NCBI GenBank assembly: GCA_025454405.1
Contig: JALOON010000057.1
Coordinates: 1 to 64,000 of the forward strand
Reading direction: 5' to 3'
Source of the DNA: Oscillatoriaceae cyanobacterium Prado104
GTDB taxonomy: Bacteria; Cyanobacteriota; Cyanobacteriia; Cyanobacteriales; Microcoleaceae
Length of the DNA: 64,000 nt
Part shown: positions 17,334 to 26,099 of the stretch, one piece after another
How the letters are laid out: every line of letters starts with the position of its first letter
Numbering within the stretch: the stretch's first letter is position 1
Notes under the pieces: generated by a model
Told to the model about the DNA's origin: nothing
The model's input: only the letters and a program-made list of their open reading frames with translations
The model's database searches: none
Translations under genes and position numbers: made by a program

Positions 17334-18392
17334 ATGGTCAACCTGAAAACCACAGTCAAAGAAATAGGCTTTACTCACGAGGATTTTGCAGCCCTACTTG
17401 ATAAATATGACTATCACTTTAGCCCGGGCGATGTAGTAGCGGGTACAGTTTTTAGTATAGAACCGAGGGGCGCTCTGATTGATATCGGTGCTAAAACCGC
17501 AGCGTACATTCCCATTCAGGAAATGTCGATCAATCGAGTGGAAAGCCCTGAAGAGGTATTGCAATCAAACGAAACCAGAGAATTTTTCATCCTCACTGAT
17601 GAAAATGAAGACGGTCAATTAACCCTGTCAATCCGGCGCATCGAGTACATGCGGGCTTGGGAAAGAGTGCGCCAACTGCAAGCAGAAGATGCTACAGTTC
17701 GATCGCAAGTATTTGCAACCAACCGCGGTGGCGCGCTGGTGAGAATTGAAGGCTTGCGGGGCTTTATTCCCGGTTCTCACATCAGCACCCGCAAACCGAA
17801 GGAAGAATTAGTCGCCGAAGAATTGCCCTTGAAATTCTTAGAGGTAGACGAAGACCGCAACCGGCTAGTGTTGAGCCACCGCCGCGCTTTAGTCGAACGG
17901 AAGATGAACCGCCTCGAAGTTGGGGAGGTGGTCATCGGAACAGTACGCGGCATCAAGCCCTACGGTGCTTTCATCGACATCGGCGGCGTCAGCGGCTTGC
18001 TGCACATCTCAGAAATTTCGCACGATCACATCGATACGCCCCACAGCGTGTTCAATGTCAACGACGAAGTGAAAGTGATGATCATTGACTTGGACGCTGA
18101 GAGGGGTCGAATTTCGCTTTCTACCAAGCAGCTAGAACCGGAACCGGGCGCGATGGTGAAGAATCGCGATTTGGTGTACGAAAAAGCTGAGGAAATGGCT
18201 GCTAAGTTCCGGGAAAAAATGCTAGCTCAAAAGCAAGCTAAAGCAGCAATGGAAATTCCTGTAGACCCTGCCGATGCTGAGGGAATTTCCGAGGAAATAC
18301 TCGAAGACATACCGTCGGCAATGGAAGAGGATATACCGGAAGAAATACCGGCAGCAATCTCTGAGGAAGAATTACCTCCCGCGGTCGAGTAA
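17334..18392 (+). CDS. rpsA: 30S ribosomal protein S1
   Basis: 352 residues with three S1 (OB-fold) repeats: GDVVAGTVFSIEPRGALIDIGAKTAAYIP (about 31-100), a degenerate second (VRSQVFATNRGGALVRIEGLRGFIP, 118-185) and a canonical third (GEVVIGTVRGIKPYGAFIDIGGVSGLLHISEI, 200-270). The three-domain length is the cyanobacterial/plastid form, shorter than the six-domain E. coli protein. It brings mRNA to the small subunit. The acidic tail (EEILEDIPSAMEEDIPEE) is low complexity. The order psbB-psbT-nrdR-rpsA is common in cyanobacteria. Confidence 0.96.
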   Translation: MVNLKTTVKEIGFTHEDFAALLDKYDYHFSPGDVVAGTVFSIEPRGALIDIGAKTAAYIPIQEMSINRVESPEEVLQSNETREFFILTDENEDGQLTLSIRRIEYMRAWERVRQLQAEDATVRSQVFATNRGGALVRIEGLRGFIPGSHISTRKPKEELVAEELPLKFLEVDEDRNRLVLSHRRALVERKMNRLEVGEVVIGTVRGIKPYGAFIDIGGVSGLLHISEISHDHIDTPHSVFNVNDEVKVMIIDLDAERGRISLSTKQLEPEPGAMVKNRDLVYEKAEEMAAKFREKMLAQKQAKAAMEIPVDPADAEGISEEILEDIPSAMEEDIPEEIPAAISEEELPPAVE

Positions 18393-18410
18393 TTTTGGAG
18401 TTACTGTAAT

Positions 18411-18438
18411 TGAAAGAGGGCAATACCCTCTTTTTTTT
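18411..18438 (+). terminator. Rho-independent terminator of rpsA
   Basis: Stem AAAGAGGG / CCCTCTTT with loop CAATA, followed by an uninterrupted T-tract, 20 bases after the stop codon. Confidence 0.9.
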
Positions 18439-18713
18439 GTCCTTTTTTTGTCAGTTATACTAAATCCGGGTTGCTTACCCCTTCGATCGTCTTGTAAATA
18501 TAAGGTGCGTCGCCACGAAAACCCCTGTTATTTACTGACTCTAATACCCTCTCTATTTAGGGTTTGCTGAATAAAACTCTCAGCCCCCGAGAGCAAGGGT
18601 TTTGAGCCTTTTGCAATCGATTTAGTGCGGGACGATCGCATAGAGATGGTCAAAACCACAGCACAGTTTCCTTTGTGTTGTGTGTCTAATTCCCGACTCG
18701 AAACGGAGAAAAA

Positions 18714-18755
18714 CTATGCCCTATGCCCTATGCCCTATGCCCTATGCCCTATGCC
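18714..18755. repeat. Heptamer tandem repeat (CCCTATG)
   Basis: Five or so units of a 7-base repeat. The same heptamer is seen at about 63596-63622. This short tandemly repeated repetitive sequence type is characteristic of filamentous cyanobacteria. The surrounding gap (18440-19031) has no other recognisable feature. Confidence 0.85.
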
Positions 18756-19031
18756 CCCCTCACCAAAAGACTTATTCAATTCAGTCAAATAGAAAAATAG
18801 ACTGAAAACTTGTTGCTCCATAGTTTCGATGCTACCGCAGTGAAATATTAAAAGTCGATCGAGCCGGATCGCGAACGCATCTTACTTGCTTAAAAGCTCA
18901 CCCGTTGAGGTATTAAAGGCAGCTATTAACTAGCCGCGATAAATTAAGTAATTTCCCGGATTTGTAAGCACAGCAAACAATGGCAATATATATAAAGATA
19001 GGGAGCCGATCGTGAGGGTCAAAAGAATAAC

Positions 19032-22000
19032 ATGGTATTCATTATCTCCAGTAAAGAAGTCGCAGAACCCGTTGTCTCGAAAAACAGGGCAATTATCGAT
19101 CGAGGGGTTCAAAAACCGGATAGCAAGCAAGTAATAATCGAAACTCTCTCTAGCAAAAACCCCGCAGCCAACACTGAGGGATTAAACGCAGCATATTGTA
19201 TCGTTGATAACATTTATTTACCGCATGCGGTTACGTGTTACGGTCTCGAACTTCCCGATCGCGATATGGATACAGGATGGGAAGATATCGGAGGTCAATC
19301 TCTCGAAGAATCGCTCCTTTTGCGGAAACTCGATCTCAAAAATGTCTTGCGAATCGCGATTGCGATAGTTAAAATTATTACCAAATTGCATCAAATTCCG
19401 ATTATACACAAAGATATTAAACCGGGTAATATCATTGTAAACTTCACGACAGGAAAGCTAAAACTCTGCGGTTTTAGCTTCGCATCTCGCGCAGCAGTAG
19501 AAACTGCAAAATTCTGCGATATCGAGAAATTAAAAGGAACAATCGCCTATATTTCACCAGAACAAACTGGTAGAACAAATCGATTAGTCGATTGCCGCAG
19601 CGATTATTACTGCCTCGGCGTTACCTGCTATGAATTGCTGACTGGCAGGCTGCCTTTTGAGGAGGCGGACGACATCGAAACAATCGGCTGCCACTTGGCA
19701 GAAGACCCAATACCGCCACATCAAATCAACCCCAAAATTCCCGAGGTAGTTTCATCAATTGTGATGGAACTTTTAGAAAAAAACCCTGCGGACAGATATC
19801 AAAGCGCTGCCGGACTAATATTTGACTTGGAAACTTGTCTATCTCAACTGGAAAAAAACGGAAAAATCGACTGCTTCCGCATTCGCAAGCGCGACAAAGG
19901 CAAGCTGCTTGCCCTGCCTCAAAAACTCTACGGTAGAGAACAAGAATTGCACGAGTTGGAGGAAGCATTCGATCGCATCCGCTATGGGGCAAAGGAAGTG
20001 ATGATGATTTACGGTGCCTCTGGGAACGGCAAAAGTTCGATCGCCCGCGAAGCACGCAAACTCACCTCCAAAGCTGGCGGCTATTTTATTTCGGGTAAGT
20101 TTGAAAAACTCAAACCCAATATTCCTTACGTAGGTTTCAGTCAAGTTTTCGTCGATTTCATTGACCAGATCCTGACAGAAAGTCCCGCAAAAATAGAAGC
20201 TTGGAAACAAAAAATCTTGCGCGCCCTGGGCGAACAAGGTCGGGTAATTGCTGAAGTCGTTCCCGAAATAGAACTTTTGATCGGACCTCAGCCACCAGTG
20301 CGAAAACTCGGCGCAGTTGAAAACGAAAACCGATTTAAGATCCTGTTCGATCGGCTGTTGGATGCGATTTGCCAAGAAAAACATCCGGTCGTTATCTTTT
20401 TAGATGACTTGCATTGGAGCGATTCAGCATCTTTGAAATTCATGGAATGGCTGACTACTGAATGGGATTGCAAGCATCTATTGGTAATTGGCACTTATCG
20501 AGATAATGAAGTGGGTGACAATCCATTTTTACTCAAAACTATTGAGAAAATTGCAGCAGCAGGTGCAGTGGTTAACAGCATGGATGTCAAACCTTTAAAC
20601 CTGTTTCATTTGCGTCAATTAGTGGCAGAAACACTCTACGAAGATGATGCTATTTACAAGCAAAAATACAGCATACAGCTTGCGGATTTGCTGTTTGACA
20701 AAACCGAAGGCAATCCTTTTTTATTGACCCAATTCCTGCAAACCCTGTATTTAGAAAACCTGTTAGTTTACGACCCAAATTTCAATATTTGGAACTGGGA
20801 CATCGCAGATATTCAAGCTGTCGGTCTTGTCGATTGCAGCGCTGTCGAGTTGATAGCTAGAAATATTAGCAAACTGCCTGACGCGACCCAAGAAATCTTA
20901 CAATTAGCCGCTTGTATTGGCAGCTTCTTTGAATTGGAAATAATGGCAGCCGCGATCGCAGAATCTCCTGCCGATACAGAGTTTATGCTGTGGGAAGCAC
21001 TGCAAGCAGGCCTAATTCTAGCTGCACCGCCAACTTGCAAACTTCCACCCCTTGACACTCCCAGCGCTGACCGACAATCGACCTCTAACAACACCGGATC
21101 GCTAATTCCGAGTTCCCAAACTGCTTACAAATTTTTGCACGATCGCGTGCAGCAAACCATTTACGGTCAGATCCCGGAAGATCGCAAACAAGCAATTCAC
21201 CTAAAAGTAGGTCAACTGTTGATAGCAGATAAAGATCGCGAGGAAATCAAAGAGAACATATTCGCGGTGGTGAAACAACTGAATTGCGCGATCGAACTTC
21301 TGGAATCTCAAGCAGAAAAAGACGAGCTAACTGAACTCAATTTGATAGCAGGAAAGAAAGCCAAAGCTTCTAGCGCTTACGAAGTAGCTATTACCTACTT
21401 GAACGCAGGTTTTGCAATTCTGAAGTCTGCTGCCAGCAAGGCAAGCAAAGAAGATTTTAACTGGATTCGCAATTATCCGCTGACGCTAGAACTTCACGTC
21501 GAACTGGTAGAAACAGAATTCTTCAATGCTAATTTCGGGCGATCGCACTTGTTAGCAGGAGTTGTGCTGCGGCAAGCAAAAACCTTGCTAGACAAAATCA
21601 AGGTTTACGAAGTCAACATCAAGTCTTACTTTTGCCAAAACCACTTGCAACTCGCTATAGATACAGGTCTGCGAATTTTGGAAATGCTGGGATGCAGTTT
21701 AGAAGAAGAACTGCTATTTCCGGAAGTTATTGTTGAGGATTTAATTGACTTGCCGGAAATGACAGAACCCGATAAGCTGGCATCAATGCAAATCTTAGAT
21801 GCTGTAAGTAGCGCTACTTTTGTGGTGAATCCTGCATTATTTACGCGGATTGTGTCCACAAAAGTAAATCTGTGCATCAAATACGGAAATTCACCACTAG
21901 CTGCTGTCACCTACGCTGATTATGCTCTGCTTCTCTCCGGATCGATAGGAGATATGAATGCTGGATACTACTACGGCGAACAGGCTCTCAAGCTGTTAGA

Positions 22001-24488
22001 TAAACTCAGTGCCAAAGAAGTCAAATGTAAAGTATTAAACACATTTAACGCTCACGTCCGCCACTGGAAACAGCCTCTAAGACAAACTATAGAACCTTTA
22101 TCAGAAGCAATTCAAATAGGGGTTGAAACTGGCGACCTCATATTTACAGGTATAGCCTCGATCAACTACTGCACTCATGTATTTTATGCCGGAGAAAAAC
22201 TAAAAATATTGTCAAATCACTGCGAGAATTACATGAGTTTAGCAGTGAAATACAGGCAAGAATATACAGCTATTTTCCTGAAGCTATTTCAGCAAGTTTT
22301 GTTAAATTTGCTGGGCAAATCAACTTCCCCAACGCAGTTAACTGGCGAAGCTTTTGACGAACAGACAGTGGTGCCAATTTTGAAACAACATAATAGTTTG
22401 ACACCGCTGTTCTTTATCTTCTCCTACAAAGCCATGCTGCTGTATTTGTTTAAATATTCAAAGCAGGCTGTTGATACCGCTCGCACGGCCGAACAGTATG
22501 CAGGGGGTATCCCTGGATTTTTAATCGCAGCCCAACACAACTTCTACTATTCTCTTGCTTTGTTAGCTGAATATCCCAATCTCGACAGCAACGGTCAAAA
22601 CCAGTGCCTGAAAAAAGTTGCATCCCTGCAAGAAAAAATGCAGGAATGGGCAACTCACGCACCGTCAAACTTTCAGCACAAATACGATTTAGTCCAAGCA
22701 GAAATAGCGCGAATTTTGGGGCAGCACGAAACAGCAATGGATGGTTACGATCGCGCCATTCAAGGAGCGGCAGACAACCATTACATTCACGAAGCAGCGA
22801 TTGCTAGCGAACTGGCTTTCGAGTTTCACCTAGGCCGCGGCAGGGAAAAAATGGCTAAATTTTACCTGCAAGAAGCTTACCACTCCTACAGTCGCTGGGG
22901 CGCTGAGGCAAAACTTCAAGATTTAGCATCTAAGTACCCTCACTTACTGCTGCAAACCGCAGCTTTTGGTTCCACAGAAACAGCAGCGACGACAGATAGT
23001 AAGAGTTTGGGAGCAATAGATTTTGAATCATTTATGCAAGCGTCCCAGGCGATTTCTGGCGAGATAGTGCTGAGCAAACTCGTTCACAAATTGCTCAAAA
23101 TAGCTATTCAGAATGCTGGCGCTCAAAAAGGATGCCTGGTTTTGGTGGAGTCAGATAATTTAGAAATTGTTGCTACTGGAAAATTTTCTGGGAAGGATGT
23201 TGATGTCAGCGTGCTGCTATCGGAACCGGTGCAAATTTCTACTGCAGTACCCGTCCGCATCCTCAATTACGTGTGGCGAACTCAAAAGAATCTGGTACTC
23301 GATGATGCCCGCTGCGAAACCAAATTTGCCAGCGAACCTTATATTGAAAACCACAAATTGAAGTCCGTGTTGTGCGCGCCCATTGTCAGTCAAGGTAAAG
23401 TTATCGGCTTGCTTTATTTAGAAAACAATCTCGCTCCCGGAATGTTTAATCCCGAGAGGTTGGAGATTGTGAAACTCCTGGCTTCTCAGGCAGCTACCTC
23501 CATTGAAAACGCTCGCCTCATCGGCGATTTAGAAGCAGCCAACCATAAATTAGGAGATTACAACCGAGATTTAGAAGACAAAGTTCGAGAAAAAACTCAA
23601 GAATTGCAAGAAAACAACCAGCAGCTTACCCACACTTTGCAAGCATTGCAGCAAACCCAGGCACAATTGATTCAAACTGAAAAAATGTCTTCTTTGGGGC
23701 AGTTGGTAGGTGGGATTGCTCACGAAATCAACAATCCGATCGGCTTTATCTTTACCAACCTCACTCACGCGCAAGAATACACCGAACAATTGCTAGAACT
23801 GATTCATGCTTACCGGGAAACCTATGCTGAATCTACTCCCGAAATCGAACAGCTAATAGAAGATATCGAACTGGATTACATTGAGGAAGACTTTCCCAAA
23901 ATTTTCAAATCGATGCACGGCGGGGCAGATCGCATTCGCTCGATTATCCTCAGCTTGCGGAATTTTTCCCGCTTGGACGAATCGGACTTCAAGGAAGTTG
24001 ACATTCACGAAGGAATTGAGAGCAGCTTGCTAATTTTGCAGCACCGACAGAAATCGGCGGGAATTCAAACTATCAAAGAGTACGCCAAACTGCCGCTAGT
24101 GGAATGCTACACCAGCCAACTCAATCAAGTGTTAATGAACATTCTCAGCAACGCGATCGACGCGTTGGAAATAGGTTTCAATTCGAGAGGCGGCGCGGCA
24201 AATCAGCCCGATTATCCACCTGCTATTAAGATTCGCACTTATGCTGTCGGCGATTCGCAAATTGCAATCTCGATCGCCGATAACGGACAGGGGATGACAG
24301 AGGAAGTTCGAGCTAAAATGTTCGATCCTTTCTTTACTACCAAACCTGTTGGCAAAGGTACAGGTTTGGGACTGTCAGTTGCGTACTCGATTGTCGAGAA
24401 ACATGGCGGTACGTTGCGCTGCATTTCTGAACCAAATAAGGGGGCTGAATTGATTGTTGAAATTCCGGTGAAACTGTCAAATTTCTAA
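19032..24488 (+). CDS. Hybrid (pseudo)kinase - AAA ATPase - GAF - sensor histidine kinase
   Basis: An 1818-residue protein with the trifunctional architecture common in cyanobacteria. Residues 1-275: Ser/Thr kinase-like lobe with HKDIKPGN (126-133). The G-loop is not recognisable, the expected Lys of VIIK is Glu (VIIE, about 37) and DFG is CGF (146-148). Residues 300-600: ATPase with Walker A GASGNGKSS (about 329) and Walker B VIFLDDLHWSD. A long helical TPR-like middle (about 760-1310). GAF at about 1335-1495. Coiled coil, then the histidine kinase: H-box LVGGIAHEINNPIGF (about 1562), N-box NILSNAID, and FDPFFTTKPVGKGTGLGLSV. It probably autophosphorylates on His and signals to an unlinked regulator; the kinase lobe looks inactive. 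No neighbouring response regulator. Confidence 0.9.
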   Translation: MVFIISSKEVAEPVVSKNRAIIDRGVQKPDSKQVIIETLSSKNPAANTEGLNAAYCIVDNIYLPHAVTCYGLELPDRDMDTGWEDIGGQSLEESLLLRKLDLKNVLRIAIAIVKIITKLHQIPIIHKDIKPGNIIVNFTTGKLKLCGFSFASRAAVETAKFCDIEKLKGTIAYISPEQTGRTNRLVDCRSDYYCLGVTCYELLTGRLPFEEADDIETIGCHLAEDPIPPHQINPKIPEVVSSIVMELLEKNPADRYQSAAGLIFDLETCLSQLEKNGKIDCFRIRKRDKGKLLALPQKLYGREQELHELEEAFDRIRYGAKEVMMIYGASGNGKSSIAREARKLTSKAGGYFISGKFEKLKPNIPYVGFSQVFVDFIDQILTESPAKIEAWKQKILRALGEQGRVIAEVVPEIELLIGPQPPVRKLGAVENENRFKILFDRLLDAICQEKHPVVIFLDDLHWSDSASLKFMEWLTTEWDCKHLLVIGTYRDNEVGDNPFLLKTIEKIAAAGAVVNSMDVKPLNLFHLRQLVAETLYEDDAIYKQKYSIQLADLLFDKTEGNPFLLTQFLQTLYLENLLVYDPNFNIWNWDIADIQAVGLVDCSAVELIARNISKLPDATQEILQLAACIGSFFELEIMAAAIAESPADTEFMLWEALQAGLILAAPPTCKLPPLDTPSADRQSTSNNTGSLIPSSQTAYKFLHDRVQQTIYGQIPEDRKQAIHLKVGQLLIADKDREEIKENIFAVVKQLNCAIELLESQAEKDELTELNLIAGKKAKASSAYEVAITYLNAGFAILKSAASKASKEDFNWIRNYPLTLELHVELVETEFFNANFGRSHLLAGVVLRQAKTLLDKIKVYEVNIKSYFCQNHLQLAIDTGLRILEMLGCSLEEELLFPEVIVEDLIDLPEMTEPDKLASMQILDAVSSATFVVNPALFTRIVSTKVNLCIKYGNSPLAAVTYADYALLLSGSIGDMNAGYYYGEQALKLLDKLSAKEVKCKVLNTFNAHVRHWKQPLRQTIEPLSEAIQIGVETGDLIFTGIASINYCTHVFYAGEKLKILSNHCENYMSLAVKYRQEYTAIFLKLFQQVLLNLLGKSTSPTQLTGEAFDEQTVVPILKQHNSLTPLFFIFSYKAMLLYLFKYSKQAVDTARTAEQYAGGIPGFLIAAQHNFYYSLALLAEYPNLDSNGQNQCLKKVASLQEKMQEWATHAPSNFQHKYDLVQAEIARILGQHETAMDGYDRAIQGAADNHYIHEAAIASELAFEFHLGRGREKMAKFYLQEAYHSYSRWGAEAKLQDLASKYPHLLLQTAAFGSTETAATTDSKSLGAIDFESFMQASQAISGEIVLSKLVHKLLKIAIQNAGAQKGCLVLVESDNLEIVATGKFSGKDVDVSVLLSEPVQISTAVPVRILNYVWRTQKNLVLDDARCETKFASEPYIENHKLKSVLCAPIVSQGKVIGLLYLENNLAPGMFNPERLEIVKLLASQAATSIENARLIGDLEAANHKLGDYNRDLEDKVREKTQELQENNQQLTHTLQALQQTQAQLIQTEKMSSLGQLVGGIAHEINNPIGFIFTNLTHAQEYTEQLLELIHAYRETYAESTPEIEQLIEDIELDYIEEDFPKIFKSMHGGADRIRSIILSLRNFSRLDESDFKEVDIHEGIESSLLILQHRQKSAGIQTIKEYAKLPLVECYTSQLNQVLMNILSNAIDALEIGFNSRGGAANQPDYPPAIKIRTYAVGDSQIAISIADNGQGMTEEVRAKMFDPFFTTKPVGKGTGLGLSVAYSIVEKHGGTLRCISEPNKGAELIVEIPVKLSNF

Positions 24489-24550
24489 TCGTACAACCCA
24501 CATTCCGCAGGTGCGATCGCCCGATCGAGTATTTTTCAAACTCACATTCG

Positions 24551-24650
24551 TTGGTTCCCAGGCTGTGCCTGGGAATCCATGTCCCGAGGCTCTGCCTCGC
24601 GAGGGGCCCAGGCGCGAACAACCCAGCCGCGAGCGGGGACGCTCGCTCTC
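24551..24650. repeat. Palindromic repeat cluster (CCCAGGC...GCCTGGG / GAGGC...GCCTC)
   Basis: Two adjacent hairpins, CCCAGGCTGTGCCTGGG and CGAGGCTCTGCCTCG, belonging to the same family as the larger cluster at 29649-29990. The rest of the 770-base gap (24489-25260) before the precursor gene holds no clear gene. Confidence 0.75.
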
Positions 24651-25002
24651 AGACGATCCAAAATAGTTACTTTCGATACAGAGAATTATCCAACTCCTGT
24701 CAAGGGAGATCGACTCACATTCCGCACCCCCAACTGTCACCCTCGGTTTTTACCGATCTCGATCGAGCAAACAAACTATTAACTCTATTTTAGTTACGTA
24801 TATTACCGGATAAAATAAGTTTAAAGCCATAATTTATCGCTTGGCAATAGAGTTTTCTGAGTAATTACACTGTGAAATCTCAGATTTCGGGATCGGCAAT
24901 CAATCCGGATTAAATACCCCTTACCCCTTCCTACCTTCACCACCTAAAAGATTAATCAAGAAAATCTTAAGAAATCATAAATAAGGCAAATCAACCTAGG
25001 TA

Positions 25003-25032
25003 TTGACTTAAATAGTTAGCTTTTGATACTGT
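25003..25032 (+). promoter_or_regulatory. Weak candidate promoter for the TOMM precursor
   Basis: TTGACT (25003) and TACTGT (25027) with 18-base spacing, 230 bases before the precursor ATG. The -35 is good and the -10 poor. Confidence 0.25.
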
Positions 25033-25260
25033 TAGTGCTTAATACAGAATTCAAAAAATTTACGCAACAAAAGCCAGACATGAATAAAGCAGGAAGAATC
25101 CTCGCTTTCCCTTAACACATCAAAGCGCTGAAAGTGTTTTGCGGATCGCCAGCGCCGGGGATTTGTGCTTAAAACTAGAACGCATGAGTTGCGGTTGATT
25201 GAGAATCTGTGGGAAATCATCTCAGTATAAGCTCGCAGACTTACAGGCAAAGGAGAAACT

Positions 25261-25599
25261 ATGCAACTACTCCAAGAGCATAAAGCATTTAGCAAAGTCT
25301 TGTCAAAAATGATTGCCCAATCTTGGTGCGATCCGACTTTTAAAAAAGAGTTCATCAACAATCCTGAAAGCAAATTGGCAGCAGCAGGAGTGATGATTCC
25401 AGAGAATGTCAAGCTGCAATTAGAACCCTCAGCCTGTGGCAATTTGAAAATCGAACAAATTTTTAACGAGCTGAGCAACTCTCTCGCATTTATCTACAAG
25501 GTTCCCCTCGCGACCAAAGCGGGCGATGTTGCAGGCGAAAATTTAACAGCTTTCGCTGGTGGAGAAATGATGCAAGCACCTGTTGGCTGTTGCTCCTAA
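25261..25599 (+). CDS. NHLP-leader (nitrile hydratase-like) TOMM/RiPP precursor peptide
   Basis: 112 residues. Residues 15-60 (SKMIAQSWCDPTFKKEFINNPESKLAAAGVMIPENVKLQLE) match the nitrile-hydratase-alpha-like leader: a W-x-D-x-x-F/Y-K-x-x-L/F-x-x-P segment followed by L-x-x-x-G and I-P-x-x-V. The C-terminus ends LTAFAGGEMMQAPVGCCS, with a GG that could be the cleavage point, leaving an 11-residue core with two adjacent Cys and a terminal Ser. These are ideal substrates for azoline formation by the cyclodehydratase encoded 500 bases downstream. AAAGGAGA sits at a perfect distance from the ATG. A hairpin follows the gene, suggesting it is transcribed in excess of the enzymes. Confidence 0.85.
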   Translation: MQLLQEHKAFSKVLSKMIAQSWCDPTFKKEFINNPESKLAAAGVMIPENVKLQLEPSACGNLKIEQIFNELSNSLAFIYKVPLATKAGDVAGENLTAFAGGEMMQAPVGCCS

Positions 25600-25654
25600 T
25601 CCGATCTCGCCCTTAATTTAAGTGGCTGCCTTCTCAATGAAGAACGCCACCACC

Positions 25655-25690
25655 TAAAGAAGAAAAATAGTGCACAATTTTTCTTCTTTA
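25655..25690 (+). terminator. Hairpin after the precursor gene (terminator or attenuator)
   Basis: Arms TAAAGAAGAAAAAT and ATTTTTCTTCTTTA around a short loop, beginning 56 bases after the precursor stop. It is AT-rich, with weak T-richness after the stem. Such structures commonly separate RiPP precursor genes from their enzymes. Confidence 0.55.
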
Positions 25691-25785
25691 TTTTCAATTT
25701 TGGCGAGGGCAAATCCTGCTGCTTGGCTCGCACAAATTCTCAGTGAGAACAAGCTGGCTCCGAATCGAGAGCAATACTCAAAAAA

Positions 25786-25881
25786 AACCAATTAAAACGC
25801 TGTTTTCCTTAAAAAACAGTTGCATCAGAAAGCGTTTTTCTGTTATCCGAGTAAGACGCTTTTTTGCTCAATAAACAAAAT
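25786..25881 (+). pseudogene. Decayed fragment of a cyclodehydratase (YcaO fusion) N-terminus
   Basis: Read in frame, this stretch gives NQLKRCFP-stop-KTVASESVFLLSE-stop-DAFLLNK. The intact gene begins NKPQFKRCFHRETVEKEGVF then LLSEQDAFFLEDK. DNA similarity runs over about 85 bases (about 25790-25875 against 26116-26200) with two in-frame stops. It is a relic of a duplicated cyclodehydratase 5' end. Both copies contain GTTTTTCTGTTATC-type sequence that could also form hairpins. Confidence 0.75.
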
Positions 25882-26099
25882 GAAAGTTTGGGCTGGCGGA
25901 TCGAGAATTCCAGCAACGATCGCCTCTGCAGGCAGCTAATCCGATCGGACGCAATGTTACTGCCAGGTCGATCGAACAAGTCCCGAATAAAGAATAAATA
26001 TCCTGCATAATTTTTATTCTTTATCTTTAGATATTTATCGGCAAATTATGCGGTTTGTCTCGTACAGAATAGCACTGAGAATAGGCTTATACCGAATCG

